Assembly: GCA_903853805.1 (NCBI GenBank)
Contig: CAINUN010000069.1
Coordinates: 1-64,000, forward strand
Length of the DNA stretch: 64,000 nucleotides
From: an uncultured Bacteroidota bacterium
Lineage (GTDB): Bacteria; Bacteroidota; Bacteroidia; Chitinophagales; Chitinophagaceae
Direction of reading: 5' to 3'
The notes under the pieces are model-generated. The model searched no databases and had not been told where the DNA came from. It saw only the letters and a list, made by a program, of their open reading frames with translations. Shown here in pieces: positions 18,975 to 27,976 of this stretch. Position 1 is the first letter of the stretch; each line of letters starts with the position of its first letter. A program made the position numbers and the translations under genes.

Positions 18975-19523
18975 TTATTCCTTTCTCAGTAACTTATAAA
19001 TCTTAATGGCGCTCATTATGACAATTATAAACACTATTAATCCTACAAAACCCCACACCCAACTCATGCTGTCTTTCACAGTAGCAAGCATGACAATGGG
19101 AATTAGGAAGATGGTTGCTACTTCATTCCAAATACGTAATTGTTGGCCAGAGTATTTATAGCGCCCTTTTTTCTGTTGGCTCACAATGCCTTGTAAAGTA
19201 AAATGATAGACATATAGCAGTGTAACGAAAATGAGTTTTATCAACAACCATTTACCTGGCTCTGCAAACACTGTATTATACCAACCGCTTTCTATCATCA
19301 ACCATGGACCGAAAATAAGTGTGAGCACTGCTGATGGCCAAGTGATGCCATACCAAAGTCTACTAATCATTAAGTTAAACTGATTGGTGAGAATTGATTT
19401 CTCTGGCTCGGATTTTTCTTGTGCTTCGGCATTGTAGATAAATAGACGAACGATATAAAACATACCGCTAAACCAGGTGACAATGAAAATTATATGGAGT
19501 GCTTTGAGATAGAGAGCTGTCAT
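18975..19523 (-). CDS. hemJ: HemJ-like protoporphyrinogen IX oxidase (CopD family)
   Basis: This is a 182-residue membrane protein with four or five helices. It matches the HemJ/UPF0093 pattern: YLKALHIIFIVTWFSGMFY with the conserved His10 near the start, FVYNAEA-type continuation (here LFIYNAEAQ), and a conserved Lys in KWLLIKLIFVTLLYVYH. HemJ oxidises protoporphyrinogen IX to protoporphyrin IX in heme synthesis and is the form used when HemG and HemY are absent. It lies between pckA and the YHS lipoprotein on the same strand but is separated from pckA by a terminator. A general CopD-family copper protein is the alternative. Confidence 0.75.
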   Translation of the reverse strand: MTALYLKALHIIFIVTWFSGMFYIVRLFIYNAEAQEKSEPEKSILTNQFNLMISRLWYGITWPSAVLTLIFGPWLMIESGWYNTVFAEPGKWLLIKLIFVTLLYVYHFTLQGIVSQQKKGRYKYSGQQLRIWNEVATIFLIPIVMLATVKDSMSWVWGFVGLIVFIIVIMSAIKIYKLLRKE

Positions 19524-19554
19524 AATTAGTCAAAAGTAAAGTTCAAAACTTAAA

Positions 19555-19588
19555 ACAGAAAGCCCCGAAATAACGAGGCTTTCTGTTT
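19555..19588 (-). terminator. terminator after pckA
   Basis: AACAGAAAGCC and GGCTTTCTGTT pair around a loop of about 13 bases. On the minus strand the stem is followed by a T-rich tract. It lies just past the pckA stop codon and before hemJ. Confidence 0.75.
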
Positions 19589-19612
19589 GATGAAGAAAAG
19601 AGATTCATATTA

Positions 19613-21226
19613 TTAAGAAACCTTTGGTGCAGCACTTAAGATTTCAGCATTGGCTTGGTCGGCATATTTTGCAAAGTTTTTCACAAACAAGCCTGCCAGT
19701 TCAGTAGCTTTTTTATCATAAGCTACTTTGTCGCTCCAAGTGTCACGCGGGTTAAGAATTTCAGCAGGTACATTAGGGCAAGATTGCGGTACTAATACGC
19801 TAAATACTGAATGCGAATTATAAGTAACGTCATTTAACTCGCCATTCATAGCAGCGGTAATCATAGCACGTGTATATTTCAAACTCATACGCTTTCCAGT
19901 GCCGTAAGCGCCACCACTCCATCCTGTGTTAATCAACCAAACATTTACATCGCTGTGTTGCTCGAGTTTTTTACCCAACAATTCAGCATATTTAGTAGGA
20001 TGCAACGGAAGGAACACACGACCGAAACAAGCAGAGAAAGTAGTTTGCGGCTCTGTAACACCCACCTCAGTTCCTGCAACTTTTGCAGTATAACCCGATA
20101 TGAAATGATACATAGCTTGAGCCTTAGTCAATTTTGAAATCGGAGGAAGGATACCAAATGCATCGCAAGTAAGGAAGAAAATATTTTTAGGGTCGCCACC
20201 GAAAGAAGGCTCCTTAGCATTTGGAATATGATAGATTGGATAAGCAGCACGCGTATTTTCAGTGATGCTTCCATCGGCATAATCAACAGACTTGGTACCT
20301 GCTTTGAAAATGATGTTTTCTAAGAGTGCGTTTGGCTTGATAGCTGCATAAATTTGAGGTTCTTTTTCTTCGGAAAGGTCAATCACTTTTGCATAACAAC
20401 CGCCTTCGAAATTAAATACAGAACCATCAGCCCATCCATGTTCATCATCACCAATCAAAGCACGATTGGTATCAGCAGAAAGTGTTGTTTTTCCTGTTCC
20501 TGAAAGACCAAAGAATAATGCTACATCACCATTCTTGCCTTCATTAGCAGAGCAGTGCATACTCAATACTTTGTGATCGTGAGGCAATACAAAATTCAAC
20601 ACACCAAAAATGCCTTTCTTCATTTCGCCAGTGTAAGCACTACCGCCAATCAATATGATTTTACGAGTAAAATTCACAGCTGTAAAGTTTCCTTTACCGT
20701 CAGCTCGTGTACCAAATGCGCCAGGAGTAGCCACATAACCAGGAGCTTGAAGTATCAACCAATCAGGGTTTTGGGTTTGAATTTCTTGAGCTGATGGGCG
20801 TAAGAACAAATCGTTACAGAAAAGATTAGCCCAAGGAGCTTCGTTTACCACCCGAATATTCAAACGGAATTTAGGGTCAGCGCAAGCATAAGCATCACGC
20901 ACCCAAACTTCTTTACCATTGAGGTATGAACAAACTTCTTTGTATAAACCATCAAAGTCATCAGGCGACATAGCAAAGTTTGGTTCACCCCAGCTTACAC
21001 TGTTTTCCGTGATAGCATCTTTTACTGTAAATTTATCTTTAGGAGAACGGCCTGTGAATTTTCCTGTACTTACGCAAAGCGCACCAGAGTCATTCAACTC
21101 GCCTTGTCCGAGTTCTAAAGTTTTCTTTACAAGCTCTTCAGGAGCAAGGTTCCAATGTGCGATTGCTACATTTAGTCCCAAATCAGCGAGGTTGGCTGCT
21201 GGGTTTTTCTTTCCAAATTCTTGCAT
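19613..21226 (-). CDS. pckA: ATP-dependent phosphoenolpyruvate carboxykinase
   Basis: This 537-residue enzyme interconverts oxaloacetate and PEP using ATP/ADP, the entry step of gluconeogenesis. Visible family motifs are GRSPKDKF (substrate arginine region, about residues 59-66), the P-loop GLSGTGKTTLS (about 242-252), and GDDEHGW (kinase-2 region). Length fits the ATP-type family. It forms its own transcription unit, with a -7 element before it and a terminator after it. Confidence 0.95.
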   Translation of the reverse strand: MQEFGKKNPAANLADLGLNVAIAHWNLAPEELVKKTLELGQGELNDSGALCVSTGKFTGRSPKDKFTVKDAITENSVSWGEPNFAMSPDDFDGLYKEVCSYLNGKEVWVRDAYACADPKFRLNIRVVNEAPWANLFCNDLFLRPSAQEIQTQNPDWLILQAPGYVATPGAFGTRADGKGNFTAVNFTRKIILIGGSAYTGEMKKGIFGVLNFVLPHDHKVLSMHCSANEGKNGDVALFFGLSGTGKTTLSADTNRALIGDDEHGWADGSVFNFEGGCYAKVIDLSEEKEPQIYAAIKPNALLENIIFKAGTKSVDYADGSITENTRAAYPIYHIPNAKEPSFGGDPKNIFFLTCDAFGILPPISKLTKAQAMYHFISGYTAKVAGTEVGVTEPQTTFSACFGRVFLPLHPTKYAELLGKKLEQHSDVNVWLINTGWSGGAYGTGKRMSLKYTRAMITAAMNGELNDVTYNSHSVFSVLVPQSCPNVPAEILNPRDTWSDKVAYDKKATELAGLFVKNFAKYADQANAEILSAAPKVS

Positions 21227-21257
21227 AACAAAATTATTTTGGTAAAAATTTTAGGGG

Positions 21258-21265
21258 CAAAAATA
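21258..21265 (-). promoter_or_regulatory. -7 element (TATTTTTG) for pckA
   Basis: The minus strand reads TATTTTTG, matching TAnnTTTG, about 32 bases before the ATG. No TTG at -33 distance was found. Confidence 0.35.
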
Positions 21266-21372
21266 AGATTTAATAGGTATGAAGGACACTAATTTTGGTC
21301 ATGTTTCCGGTTTTTATCCACTAGTATTCCTCTTTCTGAATGGTTGACATCTTATCTTAGCACCTCAAAACT

Positions 21373-22068
21373 ATGTTTATGAATAAATTCCTGTTATTGG
21401 CAATCCTTTTATTTAGCTTTCAAGCACGAGCTCAAATGCGGTTGACTAAAGATGATTTAGTCGAACTGAAAAACAGATTGGAAGGCAATTTTGATAGTCA
21501 GGAACAATCTCAGTTGGATAAAAATTTTAGCAACATTTCGTTGCATATCAAAGAGATTTCATTGAACAATAAAACAAAACCAAACCTTAAAACTAAGACA
21601 AAGACAAAATCTGTAAAACAATCTGAAGGTATTTATTTATATGTGGAACAAGCACCTATGGCAACACCTGAAAAGCCTTCACGTCAATGCGTTTATTTCT
21701 TAAGTCGCAAAGGGGATTCTGTATTGTCTTGTCAGGTTTTTGAAATGAAAGAACCAAATCGATTTGCAGGTGCTTGGGGCGAACCTAGTAAACTTAGTAA
21801 GCTGACACTTGATTCTTTAGTTGAAAAAGCTAATTGCATTTTGTTTTTCTACAAAAATGATGATGGTAATTATGTTGGTGCAACTAGATATAATGGTTGT
21901 GAAAACAACTTGAAAGGCGCCAATTATGCAACTACCGAGCTTTCTATCTATCCGAGTATGATTATTAGTCGTGTGCGTGGTTTCGACGCCAATGATAAAT
22001 TGGTTTGGGGTAATGAGAACTCGGGGTATCGTTATCGTAAGTTCATTCCTTTAAGAAGGAAAGACTAG
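21373..22068 (+). CDS. secreted CpcT/CpeT-like protein
   Basis: This 231-residue protein has a signal peptide (cleavage probably after ARA) and a CpcT/CpeT (chromophore lyase) type domain. The match rests on the pattern LEGNFDSQEQS, YLYVEQAP, PSRQCVYFLSRKGDS and NGCENNLKGANYAT, which follows the family order. In cyanobacteria these proteins attach bilins to phycobiliproteins. No phycobiliprotein is expected in a Bacteroidota, so the domain must do something else, and its export supports that. A Lys/Thr-rich insertion (about residues 67-83) separates the first strand from the rest. A second ATG lies six bases downstream. It is convergent with recJ, 32 bases away. Confidence 0.7.
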   Translation: MFMNKFLLLAILLFSFQARAQMRLTKDDLVELKNRLEGNFDSQEQSQLDKNFSNISLHIKEISLNNKTKPNLKTKTKTKSVKQSEGIYLYVEQAPMATPEKPSRQCVYFLSRKGDSVLSCQVFEMKEPNRFAGAWGEPSKLSKLTLDSLVEKANCILFFYKNDDGNYVGATRYNGCENNLKGANYATTELSIYPSMIISRVRGFDANDKLVWGNENSGYRYRKFIPLRRKD

Positions 22069-22100
22069 CTTAATTTCCTCTCTGTTTTAGAAGAAAGGAA

Positions 22101-23816
22101 TTATCCACGTTGTTCACTTTTTCTCACATCAACCACCTTCACCTGAATTTTATTCACACCGTTGTAGTTGCTTTCATCGAGGGAATAAACAATATCAAAG
22201 GCTCCGCTTTTGACAATGTCAATTTTTGATACCATGTTGAATCCTATGCCGTCTATCACATCTCCATTGTGTTGGTGAATGATGAATTTTATATGTTGTT
22301 CTTTTACCACTTTAGAATAGTCGCGATAGTCATAAACATTTCTGGAAATGAACACAGGGCGAAGGTTTGTTGGACCAAAAGGTTCGAATTGTTTGATGAT
22401 ATTGTAGAAAGCATGTTTGATGTCAGAAATTTTCAACTCAGCATCAATTTCAATTTCAGGAATCAACATTTCAGGCGCAATCGTTCTTGCTACTACGGTT
22501 TCAAATCTTTGGGTGAAAGCTTCCAATTTTTCAGGAAGTAACGTCATGCCTGCAGCGTAAAAATGCCCACCATAATTTTCAAGTAATTCATGGCATTCAT
22601 GCAATGCTTCATAAATATTAAAACCACGAACAGAACGAGCAGAACCTGTTACTTTTCCGTTGGATTGAGTGAGGACTATTGTAGGGCGATAGTAGTAGTC
22701 AATCAACCTTGAAGCAACGATACCTACAACGCCTTTGTGCCAATAATCTTTGTATAAAACGGTTGATTTACGTGCAATCATTACCGCATCATTTTGAATA
22801 AGGGCAATGGCTTCTTCTGTAATATTTTTATCCACTTCTTTGCGGTCATAATTATCTGATTGAAGTTGGTCAGCTAAAGAAATAATTTGTTCTGGATCTG
22901 TGGCAATAAATAATTCTACGGCTTTGCGTGCATCATCCATTCTACCGGCAGCATTCACGCGTGGACCAATCACAAACACTAAATCGGCAATAGAAATATC
23001 ACGATTTACACCCGAAATTTCTTTTAGTTTTTGAATGGCAAGACAAGGATTTGTGTTTGCTTTTTGCAAACCATAAAAAGCTAATACACGATTTTCACCA
23101 TCCATTGGCACAATGTCGGCAGCAATGCTTGTGGCTACAAGATCAAGATACTCCATCACTAAAGAGTCATCCATTTTCCAATGACGTGCCAAAGCAGTAA
23201 TCAATTTAAAGCCAATACCACAACCGCTTAGTTCTTTGAATGGATAAAGACAGTCACTTTGTTTTGGGTTGAGAATAGCATAAGCAGGTGGTAATTTCAC
23301 ATCAGGTGTGTGGTGGTCGCATACAATCACATCAATGCCTAATGATTGGGCATAATTAATCAATTCTACCGATTTGATACCACAATCCAAAGTAATCAGC
23401 AATGAGTAACCATTATTCTTGGCATATTCAATTCCTTCGCGCGATATTCCATAACCCTCCCGATAGCGATGAGGAATGTAAAAGCTGATATCACCACTAT
23501 ATTTTTTTTGCAGAAAAGAATAAACAACAGCCACAGAAGTAGTGCCATCCACATCATAATCGCCATACACCAAGATACGTTCGTGCCATTCGACGGCATC
23601 TGCTATTCTTTGTACAGCTTGCTTCATTCCTTTCATTATAAAAGGATCGTGAAGATGTGTTAACTGAGGGCGAAAAAAATCTTTAGCAGACTCAAAATCA
23701 GTTATCCCTCTAACGGCCAACAAACGACACAATGTAGGGTGAATTTTAAGGTCATCGCTGAGTTGTTGTGTGTGTGTTTCGTTAGCGTGTTTGAATGTCC
23801 AGCGTTTATTGATCAT
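22101..23816 (-). CDS. recJ: single-stranded DNA-specific exonuclease RecJ
   Basis: This 571-residue protein is a DHH-family 5'-3' exonuclease acting in recombination and repair. Motif I, GDYDVDGTTS, is at about residues 85-94; the DHH motif, CDHHTPD, is at 166-172; the DHHA1 domain carries GGHFYAAGMTL around residue 415; and an OB-like C-terminal domain follows. Length is normal. Its start overlaps the end of kmo by four bases (ATGA), so the two genes are co-transcribed and probably translationally coupled, although their functions are unrelated. Confidence 0.93.
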   Translation of the reverse strand: MINKRWTFKHANETHTQQLSDDLKIHPTLCRLLAVRGITDFESAKDFFRPQLTHLHDPFIMKGMKQAVQRIADAVEWHERILVYGDYDVDGTTSVAVVYSFLQKKYSGDISFYIPHRYREGYGISREGIEYAKNNGYSLLITLDCGIKSVELINYAQSLGIDVIVCDHHTPDVKLPPAYAILNPKQSDCLYPFKELSGCGIGFKLITALARHWKMDDSLVMEYLDLVATSIAADIVPMDGENRVLAFYGLQKANTNPCLAIQKLKEISGVNRDISIADLVFVIGPRVNAAGRMDDARKAVELFIATDPEQIISLADQLQSDNYDRKEVDKNITEEAIALIQNDAVMIARKSTVLYKDYWHKGVVGIVASRLIDYYYRPTIVLTQSNGKVTGSARSVRGFNIYEALHECHELLENYGGHFYAAGMTLLPEKLEAFTQRFETVVARTIAPEMLIPEIEIDAELKISDIKHAFYNIIKQFEPFGPTNLRPVFISRNVYDYRDYSKVVKEQHIKFIIHQHNGDVIDGIGFNMVSKIDIVKSGAFDIVYSLDESNYNGVNKIQVKVVDVRKSEQRG

Positions 23817-25186
23817 TTCCCAAAGTCGAGTTGTTTCACCGACTCATGGTAGGCGCTTACCCAAGTGTCGAGACTAGATTTAAATTCATTATTACTCTTA
23901 TTTTCAAAATAATTCCCTTTACTCATAATAGTATCCAAAAGTTGATTTTGAGCTTGAATACATTTTAATGCTGTATCGTATGGAATATGGCTAAAGGAAA
24001 CCATCTCATATACTGAAATAAACTGTGTAGGATATTCTTTGCCTAATTCTTTTTCTATTTTTTTTCTTTCTAAAAAAGCGGGTTCAGAAACCTTATCTCT
24101 CATCTCCACAAAATTCGTCAAAGCCAATTCTCTTACGGCATCTCCATTGGGTTTACGCATCACATCGTAATGCTTGAATATAGTTGCCCAATCATCACCA
24201 TATTGTTCCATCAGTTCAAACAACACAGAGCAATCTTCAAAGCCAGCATTCATACCTTGCCCGTAGAAGGGAACAATGGCATGTGCTGCATCACCAATCA
24301 AAGCGTTCTTATCTTGGAAATGCCAAGGCTTGATTTGAGTAGTAATAAGCGACGAAGTTGGGTTGGAAAAAAAGTCTTCAATGAGTGTTGGTATCAAGGG
24401 AACTGCATCTGGAAAATGAGTTTTGAAAAACTGCATAACATCTGCTTCTGTTTTTAGGGCTTCAAAAGAAATTGCTCCTTCAAATGGCAAAAACAAAGTG
24501 CAAGTGAAAGTGCCATCTGTATTTGGCAAAGCAATGAGCATAAAATTTTTGCGCGGCCAAATGTGTAAAGCATTTTTTTCCATGCGCATAGTTCCATCTT
24601 CAAATGGTGGAATGCATAATTCTTTATAGCCATGTTCGAGGTAAATATGTCCTGCATTTACCCTGTCCATTTGTACATAAGCAGCACGTAAAGCTGAAAA
24701 TGCGCCATCGGCTCCAAACAATAAATCTGCTTGAACTGTTTTTTCAACACCATCAGCTGTTTGAAAATGACAAACATTATCATTTACATCCACTTTTGCA
24801 CAACGATGCTCGAAATGAATCGCTGCACCTTCTTGCTCGGCCAACGTCATAAGTTTTCTATTCAATTCACCACGACTTACAGAATAAATGGCTTCATTGT
24901 TTTTGCCGTATTGTTGAAACGCAGCACTTCCATCTGCTTGATGTAAAGACCTACCAAACATAGGGATGGCAATTTCTTCTAGTTCGTTTCTAAGACCTGC
25001 AATTTCTAAACCTTTCCAACCTCGCGCGCTCATGGCAAGGTTAATAGATTTTCCTGCTGAAATAATATTGCTGCGCATGTCAGGTCTTCTTTCATACACA
25101 TTTACTTCATAGCCTTTTTTACGAAGGATTACAGCAAGCAAGGACCCCACAAGCCCTGCGCCTAAAATGGTAACGGAACGAGCCAT
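23813..25186 (-). CDS. kmo: kynurenine 3-monooxygenase
   Basis: This 457-residue FAD-dependent hydroxylase converts kynurenine to 3-hydroxykynurenine with NADPH and O2. The N-terminal dinucleotide fold (ILGAGLVGSLLA, about 7-18, ending in the acidic YERRPD), the internal ISRGELN-like segment (here VSRGELNRKLM) and the FAD motif GDAAHAIVPFYGQGMNAG near residue 300 all fit Kmo. In Bacteroidota, Kmo is part of tryptophan-to-quinolinate NAD synthesis; no other gene of that pathway is in the window. It heads a two-gene unit with recJ. Confidence 0.93.
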   Translation of the reverse strand: MARSVTILGAGLVGSLLAVILRKKGYEVNVYERRPDMRSNIISAGKSINLAMSARGWKGLEIAGLRNELEEIAIPMFGRSLHQADGSAAFQQYGKNNEAIYSVSRGELNRKLMTLAEQEGAAIHFEHRCAKVDVNDNVCHFQTADGVEKTVQADLLFGADGAFSALRAAYVQMDRVNAGHIYLEHGYKELCIPPFEDGTMRMEKNALHIWPRKNFMLIALPNTDGTFTCTLFLPFEGAISFEALKTEADVMQFFKTHFPDAVPLIPTLIEDFFSNPTSSLITTQIKPWHFQDKNALIGDAAHAIVPFYGQGMNAGFEDCSVLFELMEQYGDDWATIFKHYDVMRKPNGDAVRELALTNFVEMRDKVSEPAFLERKKIEKELGKEYPTQFISVYEMVSFSHIPYDTALKCIQAQNQLLDTIMSKGNYFENKSNNEFKSSLDTWVSAYHESVKQLDFGK

Positions 25187-25354
25187 CTTTTTCTTTTTTT
25201 ACGAAGGCAAGGTAAAAAATAATGCATCAATAAGGAAGGGGTTGTTTAATTGATTGTTATCAGGAGTTGATTTCTCTCAAAAACTATTAGCAAATCCTTA
25301 TGCAATTTCTGAAATTTTACTTCCTACTTTTACGCCTCAACATCTATTGAAACT

Positions 25355-26542
25355 ATGCGTCTTGCATTTTGGAAAAAGAAAGAAGAAACTACTAAAAAGA
25401 AAAAATCAGTTGGACGAGAATGGCTCGATGCTGCTGTTTTTGCCATTGTTGCAGCTACCCTTATTCGTACTTTTTTAGTAGAGGCTTATACTATTCCCAC
25501 TGGTTCCATGGAAGGAAGCTTGTTGGTGAGCGATTATCTCTTTGTTAGTAAATTGGCATATGGACCACGTGTGCCTATGACTCCACTTTCTGTACCATTA
25601 GTACATAATTCTTTACCCATCACTGGAGGAAAATCATATACTGAAGCTGTGAAATGGGGTTATCATCGTTGGTGGGGTTTTGGCAATATTCAACGATACG
25701 ATGTGGTTGTATTCAATTTCCCTCATGGTGATACTGTATTAGTAGAAGACCAAAATGCTGATTACCATACTAAAATAATTGAACAAGGACGCAGCTCTGT
25801 TTTGGCGCAATACAATATCATTACCAGACCAACAGATAAAAAGGACAATTACATTAAAAGATGTGTGGGAACACCTGGTGATGTTCTCCAAATTAAAGAT
25901 GCGATTCTTTATGTTAATGGTCAACCTGCCCCTGTATACCCGCACTCTAAAAGGTTATATCAGGTTATCACCAATGGTATTATTCCAGATGAATCGCTGG
26001 CAGATTATCATGCTGATATAGCTGCCGCTGGCAACAACATGTATTATCTTCATATAGAAAATAAGTTTGTAAACGATGTACAAAAACTCCCACAAGTAAT
26101 ACGCTTTATTCCTTTAGTGAAACTCGCTGGTGATGTGGGCAGTATAAACGAATGGACTTTCCCTCAAGATACCGCCAACTTTAAATGGAACCTAGACAAT
26201 TTTGGTCCAATGACTGTTCCTAAAAAAGGGATGACTGTTCCAATTGCTGCTAATAATATTGCACTTTACCGAAACATTATTGAAATGTATGAAGGCAATA
26301 AATTGGAAGAACGTGAAGGCAAGATTTTCATTAATGGAATAGAAGCCAACAATTATACGTTTAAGATGGACTATTATTGGATGATGGGCGACAACCGCCA
26401 CAATTCTCTTGATTCTCGTTTTTGGGGCTTTGTACCAGAAGACCATATGGTAGGAAAAGCTTGGTTTGTTTGGTTAAGCTACAGCTCAGATGGACTTCGT
26501 TGGGGAAGATTGTTAAGAAGTGTGAAGGCTTTAGAAAAATAG
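25355..26542 (+). CDS. lepB: signal peptidase I, large form
   Basis: This 395-residue inner membrane protease cleaves signal peptides of exported proteins. One membrane helix is at about residues 24-42. The catalytic serine is Ser51 in IPTGSMEGSL and the general-base lysine is Lys168 in YIKRCVGTPGD. Box E is MMGDNRHNSLDSRFWG near the C terminus. The protein is longer than E. coli LepB, with insertions between the two catalytic boxes and between residues 180 and 340, as is common in Bacteroidota. It is a single-gene unit with a hairpin terminator after it. Confidence 0.93.
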   Translation: MRLAFWKKKEETTKKKKSVGREWLDAAVFAIVAATLIRTFLVEAYTIPTGSMEGSLLVSDYLFVSKLAYGPRVPMTPLSVPLVHNSLPITGGKSYTEAVKWGYHRWWGFGNIQRYDVVVFNFPHGDTVLVEDQNADYHTKIIEQGRSSVLAQYNIITRPTDKKDNYIKRCVGTPGDVLQIKDAILYVNGQPAPVYPHSKRLYQVITNGIIPDESLADYHADIAAAGNNMYYLHIENKFVNDVQKLPQVIRFIPLVKLAGDVGSINEWTFPQDTANFKWNLDNFGPMTVPKKGMTVPIAANNIALYRNIIEMYEGNKLEEREGKIFINGIEANNYTFKMDYYWMMGDNRHNSLDSRFWGFVPEDHMVGKAWFVWLSYSSDGLRWGRLLRSVKALEK

Positions 26543-26544
26543 AT

Positions 26545-26588
26545 GAAATCAACCATCAAGTCTTAACAACAACTTGTTGATTTCTTTT
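26545..26588 (+). terminator. terminator after lepB
   Basis: GAAATCAAC and GTTGATTTC pair over a long loop that contains a second small stem (AAGT/ACTT). Four T follow. It lies right after the lepB stop codon and before the convergent ahpD gene. Confidence 0.6.
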
Positions 26589-26605
26589 CCATCTAAGATA
26601 CATAG

Positions 26606-27193
26606 TTACAAAACTATACACAAGCTTTTGATAACAGAAACTAAACGAATGGAATCATAAATTCTTGCTTCGGTAGCACCATGTTTTTTCACAGAATTTT
26701 CGTGAGAAGCTACGCAGCGTTCGCAGCCGTTTACCGCAGAAATTGCCATACTCATCAATTCAAAAAACTCTTTACCCAACACCGGATTCATCATTACATT
26801 CATCCGCAAGCCGGCAGGCGTTTTTTCATAGTATTCATTACCCACAGTGTAATGACGGAAGCGATAAAAAATATTATTAGTGTTCATCACAGCGGTGCAA
26901 GCAATGGTTTCAGCAATGTCCGCATCATTAGCTTCTTCTTTTCGGGCAAGGGCTTCAAAGGCATTTTGCAGGACTTCGTGTTTTTGATTGGTGGCGACTG
27001 CAAACGCAAGTAAATAGGCTTCTTTTTTGGTGAAGTTGCTGCTATTAAGAACACTTGCCACATTGAGTTTAAGATCACGAAGGAAACGACTGTCGGTAGC
27101 AACTAATTTTTCGAGTGGATAGCTTGTGTGAGTTGCCGGAATCCCGAGTTCGTTAAAGAAATTGGCAATGGTTTCGTTTTGTATGATGCTCAT
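26606..27193 (-). CDS. AhpD-like alkylhydroperoxidase (carboxymuconolactone decarboxylase family)
   Basis: This is a 195-residue protein with the AhpD core motif: Cys157 and Cys160 in GCERCVASHEN, plus His164, the redox-active trio of the family. AhpD reduces AhpC by thiol exchange and can act on peroxides itself. The peroxiredoxin gene lies directly upstream on the same strand, which supports the pairing, with a terminator-like hairpin in between. The C terminus is short and ends at ...SLCIVL. The family also includes decarboxylases, but the CxxC with a following His argues for the AhpD type. Confidence 0.85.
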   Translation of the reverse strand: MSIIQNETIANFFNELGIPATHTSYPLEKLVATDSRFLRDLKLNVASVLNSSNFTKKEAYLLAFAVATNQKHEVLQNAFEALARKEEANDADIAETIACTAVMNTNNIFYRFRHYTVGNEYYEKTPAGLRMNVMMNPVLGKEFFELMSMAISAVNGCERCVASHENSVKKHGATEARIYDSIRLVSVIKSLCIVL

Positions 27194-27221
27194 TATTTTT
27201 TCTTTTTTGAGATAAAAGAAA

Positions 27222-27251
27222 AAAGTCCATCCTTGTTGAAGAATGGACTTT
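27222..27251 (-). terminator. terminator or attenuator between the AhpC and AhpD genes
   Basis: AAAGTCCAT and ATGGACTTT form a 9-bp stem. On the minus strand it is followed by TTTT and a T-rich tract. It lies nine bases past the end of the peroxiredoxin gene and about 30 bases before ahpD, so it should limit ahpD expression relative to the first gene. Confidence 0.8.
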
Positions 27252-27259
27252 CGGTTTAT

Positions 27260-27823
27260 TTAGACTTTAGATAATTGTTGTGTAAGTGTTTCTTCGCCTT
27301 TTGTCCAGTTACATGGGCAAAGTTCGTCGGTTTGAAGTGCATCTAAAACACGCAAAACTTCGGCAACATTTCTTCCTACAGATAGGTCATTGATGTTTAC
27401 CCAACGAACAATTCCTTCTGGGTCAATAATAAAAGTTGCACGGTAAGCAACTTTATCTCCACCAGTAAGAATGCCTAATTCTTCAGCAAGGCTTTTGGAA
27501 GTATCTGCAATCATAGGGAAGCGAAGGTCGCGAAGGTCGGCATGTTCTCTTCTCCATGCTGCATGAACAAATTCGCTATCAGTTGAAGCACCTAAAAGAA
27601 GTGTGTCCCGGTCTTGAAAGTTGCTAAAGTTATTATTGAACTCAGCAATTTCGGTAGGGCAAACAAAAGTGAAATCTTTTGGCCACCAAAACATTACCGC
27701 CCATTTTCCATTCATGTCGGCATTGGAGATTTGTTGAAACTCTTTTCCTTTCTCAATGGAAACAACAGATTTTTTGTTGAAGTCGGGAAATTTCATTCCT
27801 ACGGTTACAAATTGGCTATTCAT
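27260..27823 (-). CDS. ahpC: AhpC/TSA-type peroxiredoxin
   Basis: This 187-residue thioredoxin-fold peroxidase reduces hydroperoxides. The peroxidatic cysteine is Cys55 in FTFVCPTEIAEF. Cys169 and Cys171 in DELCPCNW near the C terminus are candidate resolving cysteines, a C-terminal arrangement seen in AhpC enzymes that work with AhpD. The AhpD-like gene follows on the same strand, supporting AhpC-AhpD function instead of AhpF. No typical leader or signal peptide is present, so it is cytoplasmic. Confidence 0.9.
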   Translation of the reverse strand: MNSQFVTVGMKFPDFNKKSVVSIEKGKEFQQISNADMNGKWAVMFWWPKDFTFVCPTEIAEFNNNFSNFQDRDTLLLGASTDSEFVHAAWRREHADLRDLRFPMIADTSKSLAEELGILTGGDKVAYRATFIIDPEGIVRWVNINDLSVGRNVAEVLRVLDALQTDELCPCNWTKGEETLTQQLSKV

Positions 27824-27976
27824 AATTCTAATTTTAGTTTAAATGAAGATTGCAAATGTCGGTGAATGTTTTTTGAAAAACTTATCCCGCTTGATTTTTA
27901 TCCTTATCAAAAAATAGAACATTTCAATCGGAAATAAAAAAGGTTAGTTTTTAAAACCAGTTTTTACCTAAGGTCA

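Noticed and set aside
19531-19538. TACTTTTG on the minus strand before hemJ
   Set aside because: It matches TAnnTTTG but lies only eight bases before the ATG, so it would need a leaderless transcript; not listed.
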